The position numbers and the translations under genes were made by a program. From Planctomycetaceae bacterium (GTDB taxonomy: Bacteria; Planctomycetota; Planctomycetia; Pirellulales; UBA1268), in the NCBI GenBank assembly GCA_002862165.1, contig PKCL01000341.1, positions 1 through 6,287 of the forward strand: DNA of 6,287 bases. The letters are read 5' to 3'. The notes under the pieces are model-generated. The model did no database searches. It saw nothing but the letters and a program-made list of their open reading frames with translations, and was not told the origin of the DNA. The first letter of the stretch is position 1. Each line of letters begins with the position of its first letter. This document shows positions 1 through 5,740 of the stretch, piece by piece.

Positions 1-1379
1 GCCCATGCAGGATTGCCGTCTGTATAGCGGCCTCGCTCAGCATCGAAGTGATAGACCTTGCCATTTCGATAGCTCATTGCTCCGAGAATCACGGTCGTGA
101 CGGCAGCGGCACCTAGATCAGGTGGATTGTTGCAGGCATTGGGGTCGTTTGCTTCCATGGCGGCGAGCCAGTTTTGGAAGTGGAGTTTCGTGGTGCCACC
201 TTTGGCAAGGCTTCCCTCTTTCATGTCGCTTTGGATAGTTTCATCCTTGATTGAACTATCGAGGGTTACCTGAGGACGTTCCGCAAGGAACTGAAATTCC
301 TTGAAAGTTTCCCCATTACCGAATTCAAATGCACCGTTATGACCGCGTATGGTCTGTTTAATACGGGACTTTTCATTGCACATTGTAGCCGTGATGAGAC
401 CCTGGCAGCCCTCGTTATAGTCGGCAACAACCGTTGCTACGTCAGGCACATCGCGAGTGTCTAGTTCAAGGTAGATACCGCCAGCACCTACGACACGGGC
501 TGGGAAACGTAGGCCTGTTGCCTTAAGCATGGCGGTTGTGCGGTGAACAAAGAGATCAGTAAACATGCCAGAGCCGAATGGCCAATAGCATCGCCATTGA
601 GCATAAATTGCTCTGTCAAATGGAATTGCTTCGGCAAGGCCTGCGTCGACGCCAAGCCATCTCTTCCAGTCGATGGACTTTGGTGACATGTTTTTTGTTA
701 ATTCGTAATAACGCCATTGACCAACGTTTGAATTACGGAAGTACTCGGTCTGGTAGCCAAGTACCTTGCCTAGCTTGCCTCCATCAATCAGTTGTCGAGC
801 CTGGTCCCAGACTGGCAGGCTCGTGGACTGAACACCAACCTGCATGACTCGACCGGTGTCCTTCCAGACCTTTACGACGTCCAACGCCTCTTCAACGGTC
901 TTGGTCATCGGTTTCTCTGCGTAGACATGCTTGCCAGCCTTCAGGGCAGCGACAATCTGTAAACGGTGCCAGTGATCAGGAGTACCAATGCAAACCGCGT
1001 CAACGGTGTCGTCGGCAAGCATATCCTCATAGTCAACATATCGCTTCGGTTCGGTCCCTGTCTCAGCCTTAATGAAGTCACAGACTTTGTCTTCTTGTGC
1101 CTTGTACACTTCGCTTACTGCTACAAGATCGATATTTGCACCCTCTTTGCGAAGCTTTGCGAGAGTTTTCACATGAGCCCCAAAACCTCGACCTCCAGGG
1201 CCAATAAAGCCAATCCGAATACGTTCGTTGGCGTTTGCTGCTTGGCTCTTTGTGGCAGCAGAGAGTGCTGTGGCGGCAGTCACACCTGCTGCAGAGTGTG
1301 TAATAAATTTTCGTCGATTGAGTGAGTCTGCAGTGTCTGGTGTTGAAGTATTGTTTGTTGCCTTATTTTGAATCGGCAT
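1..1379 (-). CDS. Gfo/Idh/MocA family oxidoreductase, Tat-exported (3' end cut by window edge)
   Basis: Probable NAD(P)-dependent sugar or sugar-derivative dehydrogenase acting outside the cytoplasm; the substrate cannot be told. The frame is open from the ATG at 1379 to the left edge (460 residues, no stop), so only a short C-terminal piece is missing. Residues 1-20 are a polar leader, then a twin-arginine motif NRRKFI (21-26), a hydrophobic stretch and an Ala-rich cleavage region (about 45-50). The Rossmann fold starts at IRIGFIGPGGRG (54-65). The family motif AEKP is at 154-157, with Lys156 the expected catalytic lysine. GTPDHWH (132-138) and GMFTDLFVH (271-279) are typical of the planctomycete members. 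An AAAGGG ribosome site (1385-1390) lies 5 nt before the start. It is on the same strand as and 186 bp downstream of the esterase-sulfatase gene, so it could share a transcript or have its own promoter; I found no good promoter match in the gap. Family assignment is firm; substrate is unknown. Confidence 0.93.
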   Translation of the reverse strand, partial: MPIQNKATNNTSTPDTADSLNRRKFITHSAAGVTAATALSAATKSQAANANERIRIGFIGPGGRGFGAHVKTLAKLRKEGANIDLVAVSEVYKAQEDKVCDFIKAETGTEPKRYVDYEDMLADDTVDAVCIGTPDHWHRLQIVAALKAGKHVYAEKPMTKTVEEALDVVKVWKDTGRVMQVGVQSTSLPVWDQARQLIDGGKLGKVLGYQTEYFRNSNVGQWRYYELTKNMSPKSIDWKRWLGVDAGLAEAIPFDRAIYAQWRCYWPFGSGMFTDLFVHRTTAMLKATGLRFPARVVGAGGIYLELDTRDVPDVATVVADYNEGCQGLITATMCNEKSRIKQTIRGHNGAFEFGNGETFKEFQFLAERPQVTLDSSIKDETIQSDMKEGSLAKGGTTKLHFQNWLAAMEANDPNACNNPPDLGAAAVTTVILGAMSYRNGKVYHFDAERGRYTDGNPAW

Positions 1380-1565
1380 GAGAACCCTTTCTGAGACAGA
1401 AGTAGAAATTGTGATGTGAATACGTCGGATGATTGAGTTTTTGATGTGGCTCAGCAGATGATGGGCAACCGAGTCCCCAATGCTTGATACGTGGTCTAAC
1501 ACAGTTTAAGTATCAGTACAAAGTATATCAGGATGGCTACAAAGCACGAAGTCTTTGGAGTGTTT
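1380..1565. other. Intergenic spacer without a recognisable gene
   Basis: These 186 bp separate the stop of the esterase-sulfatase gene from the start of the oxidoreductase gene, both read on the minus strand. Apart from the AAAGGG ribosome site at 1385-1390, I see no convincing promoter or terminator. A 5-bp stem (CAAAG at 1540-1544 with CTTTG at 1553-1557) and a 6-bp inverted repeat (TGATAC at 1485-1490 with GTATCA at 1510-1515) are too weak to call. The gap is long for tightly coupled genes but does not exclude co-transcription. Confidence 0.6.
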
Positions 1566-3884
1566 CTATAGCGCCGGTACCGCTTTTCCGCTTTTCCATA
1601 GTTCAATTGTGTCGGTGTCATTCGCCGAACTGGACCCTTCGGTGCTTCTCCCACGGTCAATATCCGTCTCGAGGAAATGAAAGAGTTGTTCGGCAATGTC
1701 GCGATGTTCGCTTTCTAGGTTATCAAGTTCACCGGGGTCAGCTGTAATGTCATAAAGCTGAAAGGCCGGCAGCTTTTCTTTCTTGGCTTGGGCTTCTTTT
1801 GGTGCAGTCCAGCCCCCGGATCCCCTCGCAAGTAGAAGTTTCCAATCGCCGCTTCGGTATCCAAAGTGGCCGCTTATGGAGGCATGTATGAGACCGTTAC
1901 GCGCGTCAGGAATTGGTTCGCCGTAGAGTGCGGGCAAAAAGCTTGCGCTATCCTCGGCTGCGAAGGGAGGGACATTGCTGACGAGCAGGTCAGCAATTGT
2001 TTGAAACATATCAGTGATACAAACTGTGTTATCGGAGAATGTGTGAGGCTGTATCGTCCCTGTCCAGCGCATGAAGAATGGAATACGGTGACCTCCCTCC
2101 CAAAGGTCAGCTTTAGACCCTCTGTAGGGGCCGCTGACTCGGTGTCCCTGCTCTGCGAGTTGTTGAATATCTGCCGCTTTTGAGCAGCCATTGTCACTGG
2201 TGAAAACAATGAGTGTGTGGTCTGATATTCCGCAAGAATCAACTGCAGTAATGATTTGCCCTACAACATCGTCAGTCTGCATGACAAAATCAGCATAAGG
2301 ACTGAGCCCACTTTTTCCTTCCCATTGGGCACTCGGGACGATTGGTGCATGGGGAGAACTCAAGGGGACATAGAGAAAGAAAGGTTTCTTTGTGTCGGCG
2401 GCTTTTCTTATGTAACCAACAGATTGGCTTGCAAGTCGAGGAAGCATGTTTACTGAATGATCGTGTTCAATCACCTTGTTGTTTTCGATCACGGCATCCA
2501 TATCTCGGCTGTGATGAAACCCATGGAAATAATCAAAGCCTCGGGAGACTGGCCCGTCAGGGATGAGTGCTCCTACAGGCGGTAGTAATTTTTTTGTTCG
2601 TTTCAGAAAAGCCCCTGTCGCAGGATCTTGATATTCGAAATTAAGATGCCATTTGCCAATGATTGCTGTTCGATATCCAAGGCTTCGCAGGTGTGTTGCT
2701 ATCGTGGGTCGTGATTCTGTGATGAGACAGGGAGCAAAGCCCTGAACAACTCCATGCTGAAGTCTGGTTCGCCAGCAATGGCGGCCAGTGAGTAGCCCGT
2801 ACCGTGTTGGCGTACATACAGCAGAGCCTGAATGAGCGTCAGTAAACGTCATTCCAGCTGCGGCGAGGGAGTCAATGCATGGTGTTTTGATTTTCCCAAA
2901 CTCGGGGTTGAGGCATTGAACATCACCATACCCAAGGTCATCACACATGATAAATACAATATTCGGAGTCGGTGGTGTCTTTTGAAGAAGTTCACGAATG
3001 AGAGAACGGTCAGGAGTACCCTCGACCCACCCGAGGCGATTGAGGAATTGGTCAGTCCTTATGAAGGTGTCGATGCAGCATCGCTGTGATTTCGTTTCAT
3101 TGAAAAATCCATGTGGCTGTCCTTCGTAGACATACAGTTCTGAATAGACGTCAGCGTTCCGTAATGCAGTATCAAATGCTTGAGCCGTTTCTACTGGTAT
3201 GAGTTTGTCGTCCGACCCAAGAAAGACGATTGTCGGTGGATCGTCTGAGGTGATGTTGTGTGCAGGAGAAATTGCTGGAAACTGTTCTTGGACCCGGTCG
3301 TGTCCATATCCGTTTGGACTGTTGTCATATACGGGGTTGAATAAAAGAAGTGCACTGGCTTTTGAACTCACGTGTCCGCTCTTGTCGTGAGGGTCCTCGA
3401 AACCCTCGCAGATTCCCGTCGTAGCAGCGACATGGCCTCCAGCCGAGCCGCCAGCTGCGGCTATTCGGTCAGGATCAATCCCAAGACGAGAAGCATGGTC
3501 GCGAATCCATCGAACTGCTGATTTTCCATCTTGCACGCACGCCACTGGCGGAGTGCCCTGCCTATTCTTAACACGATAATCTGCCACAAACGCAACCATT
3601 CCTCTGTGGGCAAGGTATTTTGCGTATTTTTCGAACTGACGCACGGAGCCACCGTTCCAACCACCGCCAAAGAAAAAGACCACTGCGGGACGTTGTTCGA
3701 TAGCTGGATCGTGGTCCTGGGGTTCAAAACGGTATATCCAAAGGCTGTCCCCTGAAGCAGTTTTATATATTTCTCCGACAACGTCAGGACCGAAATCCAC
3801 CTTTGCGGTTTCTGCACTCGCCGGAAATGTGGTGAACCAGTGTGTCACAAGGAGTGTGAAAACCAGTATGCTTTTCTTCCGCAT
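1566..3884 (-). CDS. Secreted fusion protein: alpha/beta-hydrolase (esterase-type) plus S1 sulfatase
   Basis: A 772-residue exported two-domain hydrolase. Residues 1-24 form a signal peptide ending PASA. The first domain (about 30-290) is an alpha/beta-hydrolase of the esterase/lipase type: oxyanion-type FGGGW (72-76), nucleophile elbow GGSAGG with Ser147, Asp226 in SDDKLIP, and His258 in QPHGF, so the triad looks complete. The second domain (about 305-745) is a formylglycine sulfatase: metal residues Asp315 and Asp316 in CDDLGYGD, the signature CTPTR with Cys357 as the residue to be converted, LLTGR (364-368), GKWHL (410-414), SPHAP with His512, SDNG with Asp564 and Asn565, and Lys591 in RGSKADLWEGG. 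It probably removes ester groups and sulfate from a decorated polysaccharide or glycan outside the cytoplasm; a separate formylglycine-generating enzyme is required. Both domains look intact in one continuous frame, so this is a true fusion. The start follows from the signal peptide; I see no strong ribosome site. The start codon lies 26 bp from that of the divergent plus-strand gene. The substrate is unknown. Confidence 0.93.
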   Translation of the reverse strand: MRKKSILVFTLLVTHWFTTFPASAETAKVDFGPDVVGEIYKTASGDSLWIYRFEPQDHDPAIEQRPAVVFFFGGGWNGGSVRQFEKYAKYLAHRGMVAFVADYRVKNRQGTPPVACVQDGKSAVRWIRDHASRLGIDPDRIAAAGGSAGGHVAATTGICEGFEDPHDKSGHVSSKASALLLFNPVYDNSPNGYGHDRVQEQFPAISPAHNITSDDPPTIVFLGSDDKLIPVETAQAFDTALRNADVYSELYVYEGQPHGFFNETKSQRCCIDTFIRTDQFLNRLGWVEGTPDRSLIRELLQKTPPTPNIVFIMCDDLGYGDVQCLNPEFGKIKTPCIDSLAAAGMTFTDAHSGSAVCTPTRYGLLTGRHCWRTRLQHGVVQGFAPCLITESRPTIATHLRSLGYRTAIIGKWHLNFEYQDPATGAFLKRTKKLLPPVGALIPDGPVSRGFDYFHGFHHSRDMDAVIENNKVIEHDHSVNMLPRLASQSVGYIRKAADTKKPFFLYVPLSSPHAPIVPSAQWEGKSGLSPYADFVMQTDDVVGQIITAVDSCGISDHTLIVFTSDNGCSKAADIQQLAEQGHRVSGPYRGSKADLWEGGHRIPFFMRWTGTIQPHTFSDNTVCITDMFQTIADLLVSNVPPFAAEDSASFLPALYGEPIPDARNGLIHASISGHFGYRSGDWKLLLARGSGGWTAPKEAQAKKEKLPAFQLYDITADPGELDNLESEHRDIAEQLFHFLETDIDRGRSTEGSSSANDTDTIELWKSGKAVPAL
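3844..3872 (+). promoter_or_regulatory. Possible sigma70-type promoter for the 3911 gene
   Basis: GTCACA (3844-3849) matches 4 of 6 bases of the -35 consensus and TATGCT (3867-3872) matches 4 of 6 of the -10, with a 17-bp spacer. This would start the transcript near 3879 and give a leader of about 30 nt. The site lies inside the 5' coding region of the divergent sulfatase gene, as it must because the gap between the starts is only 26 bp. The match is weak, and planctomycete promoters are poorly defined by this consensus. Confidence 0.2.
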
Positions 3885-3899
3885 GACAACATTTCTAAA

Positions 3900-3904
3900 A
3901 AGGG
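3900..3904 (+). promoter_or_regulatory. Ribosome binding site favouring a GTG start at 3911
   Basis: AAGGG sits 6 nt before the GTG at 3911, which is good spacing. It would be 15 nt before the alternative in-frame ATG at 3920, which is too far. The site therefore favours GTG, although the signal peptide works from either start. Confidence 0.45.
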
Positions 3905-3910
3905 TGGAAC

Positions 3911-3933
3911 GTGATCACTATGCATATACATAG
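3911..3933. repeat. Adjacent palindromes over the start codon region
   Basis: GTGATCAC (3911-3918) is a perfect 8-bp palindrome that includes the GTG start. It is followed at 3918-3933 by ctatgcatatacatag, a 16-bp near-palindrome in which 14 of 16 bases are self-complementary. They lie just upstream of the sulfatase start on the other strand, where an operator for either divergent gene could sit. That they are a binding site is only a guess. Confidence 0.4.
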
Positions 3934-4678
3934 CATTCAACGACAAGTATTACATCAGGTTTTTGCAATGAGTTGTGTTGGAATTGGCATATGTCTGTCT
4001 ATAGGCACTGCTTGGGCAGAAAATGACTCTCAAGCCACAGGTGTTCTCTTTGCAGATCAATTTGAGCGAACAGAAAAAGATCAAGGAAAAGAGCAGCCCG
4101 GAAATGGCTGGGGCACGAACAGTAAAACACGTGCGAAAGGGGTGAAGCAGGTTTTTCTCCGTGACGGAAAAATGCATATCAAAAGAGCGGCTGTGGCTGA
4201 CCATGGCGTTTCGGTCACTCAGGACGTAAGTTTTCGCAATGCCAGTATTACCCTTCGGTTCATGGTTCCCAAAAATGGTGACCTCGGGATCAACATTGCC
4301 GATATGAATGAGAAATCAGTTCATGCCGGACATATTTGTATGGCCCGGATAAAGCCAGGATCTCTTGAGATCGTTGATCTTAAGACTGGCCGAATGAAAA
4401 AAGAAATACATGAGAAGAATAAAGCAAAGAAGCTGACAAAAGCGGACAAAGCACGAATTGCAGCAAAATCTATCGTCCTACCTCTGAAACTGAAGACGGG
4501 AATCTGGCATGACTTGGAGATTCTCATCATGGATGACACGATGACAGTGAAAATTGACGCACGGAAAATTGGTTCCATGGCGTCGCCGGGTATCGCCCAC
4601 GAAACCAAACGACGAATCCGCCTGGCTGTAAATACTGAAGCATGGGTTGATGACATCACGATTGCTGCAATCGAATAA
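3911..4678 (+). CDS. Secreted jelly-roll protein, probably DUF1080/LamG-like
   Basis: A 255-residue exported protein, tentatively of the concanavalin-like jelly-roll type (DUF1080, also called 3-keto-disaccharide hydrolase) common in planctomycetes. Residues 1-36 form a signal peptide ending TAWA. The mature part opens with LFADQFER (46-53) and GNGWGTNS (64-71), continues with alternating beta-type stretches such as ASITLRFMVP (111-120) and DLEILIMDDTMTVKID (201-216), and closes with RIRLAVNTEAWVDDITI (235-251), a strand pattern like the end of the DUF1080 fold. A very basic Lys/Ala-rich segment (about 163-186) interrupts the strands. I do not see the usual NSG-R motif of classic DUF1080 enzymes, so it may be a binding or structural relative rather than an active hydrolase. 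The start is probably GTG at 3911 on ribosome-site spacing; ATG at 3920 would give 252 residues. It is the only plus-strand gene here, divergent from the esterase-sulfatase and convergent with apbE. The gene is secure; the family is a moderate call. Confidence 0.72.
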   Translation: MITMHIHSIQRQVLHQVFAMSCVGIGICLSIGTAWAENDSQATGVLFADQFERTEKDQGKEQPGNGWGTNSKTRAKGVKQVFLRDGKMHIKRAAVADHGVSVTQDVSFRNASITLRFMVPKNGDLGINIADMNEKSVHAGHICMARIKPGSLEIVDLKTGRMKKEIHEKNKAKKLTKADKARIAAKSIVLPLKLKTGIWHDLEILIMDDTMTVKIDARKIGSMASPGIAHETKRRIRLAVNTEAWVDDITIAAIE

Positions 4679-4683
4679 AGCGT

Positions 4684-4726
4684 TGTCAGGAATGGCAGGA
4701 TGGATGTCAGCAATGGCTGGATTGGA
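4684..4726. repeat. Two-copy imperfect tandem repeat, 21-22 bp units
   Basis: Copy 1 (4684-4704) and copy 2 (4705-4726) both follow the pattern TGTCAG-N-AATGGC-N-GGA-TGGA. They differ by two substitutions and one inserted T. The copies begin 6 bp after the stop codon of the 3911 gene in the convergent spacer. No coding role is seen. Confidence 0.6.
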
Positions 4727-4758
4727 TGGTTGTGCACGGATATATGTCTAAGTGAATA

Positions 4759-4780
4759 CCATGAGCAGTCTGCATCATGG
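4759..4780. terminator. Hairpin at the convergent gene ends, possible terminator
   Basis: CCATGA (4759-4764) pairs with TCATGG (4775-4780), and GCA (4765-4767) pairs with TGC (4771-4773). This gives a 9-bp stem with one bulged A and a 3-nt loop. On the plus strand a short TTTT run follows at 4787-4790, so it could end the 3911 transcript, though the run is 6 nt away. No T-run follows on the minus strand. The stem contains the apbE stop codon (4775-4777). The structure is clear on paper; terminator function is uncertain. Confidence 0.4.
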
Positions 4781-5740
4781 AGATAGTTTTGTTGATTCAA
4801 TGTCTTCAAAATCCTCAAGTATCCGCGCCGTGGCCAATGCGTCAGCCTCGGCACACGTCGTAGCAAAAATAACTGAGGGATTGAAGTCATGAGGAAGTGT
4901 TACGGCGCGACCTGTTTGCGGATGTACCACAAGTTTTCCAAGCTGTAATGCAGCAATCGCAACAGCCTGTCCGTCCTGAAGAGAAATGACTGGTTGGGGT
5001 TGCAAGTCGTTCAAGCGGAGGCGAACGCGCCAAGCGGTGGAAGGATCTGGTTGCCCCCATGCTCGAACCTCACCACCAAGTTCCACGAGGTGAGCTGTTG
5101 AACCGAGCGAAAGAAGGAGTTTACCAATCTGATCAACAGCGTATCCGGGCCCGATGCCAGAGAAATCTACGGTAATGCCTTCAACAGTCTTCTGCACGCT
5201 CGCGCAGCACGAGTTTCCTAAACAGCTCGGGTCCTCTGGAAAGTGAATCTGAAGATGATTCAATCCAACACGCTCCATGACTTCTTGTGGCGGAATACCT
5301 TGGTGTATCCCAACTGAGCCGAATTCCTCACGAGAAGCCCTCTTGCGCCACCACTGAATCAGAGGTGCAGCGGTGATATCAAAACGCCCCTCGGTCTCAT
5401 GGAAAAGCTTTTCCGCAATGAGTAGGACATTGGTCATATGATGATCAACGTGTAACACAATGTGAGCTGGTGTTCGATTAAGTGTGGTTGCGATTGAATC
5501 GTCTCGCCATGTGCTCAGCGACTGATCAATGTGCTGAAGGAGCGAATCAGTTTCTCGATGGATCTCGCCAATAGTTCTCTGTGGGATGTGTCTGCCAAGA
5601 GTGACGCGGTAGGTTGTGCCCATCGATGGTCCGGAGAAGGTTGGCAGCCGTTCACCAGCAAAAGTAGGCGATTTCATGCATGCTAAAATCGTAAGTACAA
5701 AGCCCGTGAAGCAAAGTTTGGAAAGTATTGACCGCATCAT
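4775..5740 (-). CDS. apbE: ApbE-like FAD:protein FMN transferase, probable lipoprotein, partly degenerate
   Basis: ApbE enzymes covalently attach FMN from FAD to Ser/Thr of exported redox proteins such as NosR and RnfG. This 321-residue protein starts with a hydrophobic leader and a possible lipobox ILAC (Cys21), then PSMGTTYRV (38-46), LSTWRDDS (75-82), RFDITAAPLIQWW (119-131), VDFSGIGPGYAVD (191-203), VELGGEVRAWG (219-229), HPQTGRAV (273-280) and ADALATA (299-305), the last holding the expected Mg-binding Asp300 and Thr304. Departures from the family as I know it: Pro198 where GIAKG has Lys, no TSG motif before the HPQTG segment, VVHP (271-274) in place of HIIDP, and an end only 16 residues after ADALATA. 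A Cys cluster (Cys173, Cys178, Cys179) is also present. The ATG at 5740 is chosen because GGAG lies 7 nt upstream and because its ATGA overlaps the stop of the NosR-like gene, giving translational coupling. The frame also stays open upstream to 5884, but that part overlaps the NosR-like gene and lacks a signal peptide. Family is confident; activity is open. Confidence 0.88.
   Translation of the reverse strand: MMRSILSKLCFTGFVLTILACMKSPTFAGERLPTFSGPSMGTTYRVTLGRHIPQRTIGEIHRETDSLLQHIDQSLSTWRDDSIATTLNRTPAHIVLHVDHHMTNVLLIAEKLFHETEGRFDITAAPLIQWWRKRASREEFGSVGIHQGIPPQEVMERVGLNHLQIHFPEDPSCLGNSCCASVQKTVEGITVDFSGIGPGYAVDQIGKLLLSLGSTAHLVELGGEVRAWGQPDPSTAWRVRLRLNDLQPQPVISLQDGQAVAIAALQLGKLVVHPQTGRAVTLPHDFNPSVIFATTCAEADALATARILEDFEDIESTKLSP

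Noticed and set aside
578..1325. Plus-strand open frames across the oxidoreductase gene
   Set aside because: They lie antisense to a clear Gfo/Idh/MocA coding sequence and their products show no domain.
1485..1515. Inverted repeat TGATAC / GTATCA in the 1380-1565 spacer
   Set aside because: Six base pairs with a 19-nt spacer is expected by chance and nothing else supports an operator.
1540..1557. Terminator after the esterase-sulfatase gene
   Set aside because: The stem is only 5 bp with an 8-nt loop and no T-run follows on the minus strand.
4679..4800. Frameshift that would restore a longer ApbE C-terminus
   Set aside because: I read the minus strand past the stop at 4775 and the alternative frame through the end of the gene. 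Neither continues with ApbE-like residues, so the short end appears natural.
4321..4890. Open frame of 189 codons on the minus strand opposite the jelly-roll gene and across the apbE end
   Set aside because: The product has no recognisable domain or motif, and it runs antisense through a gene with a clear signal peptide and into apbE in another frame. It is best read as a shadow frame.
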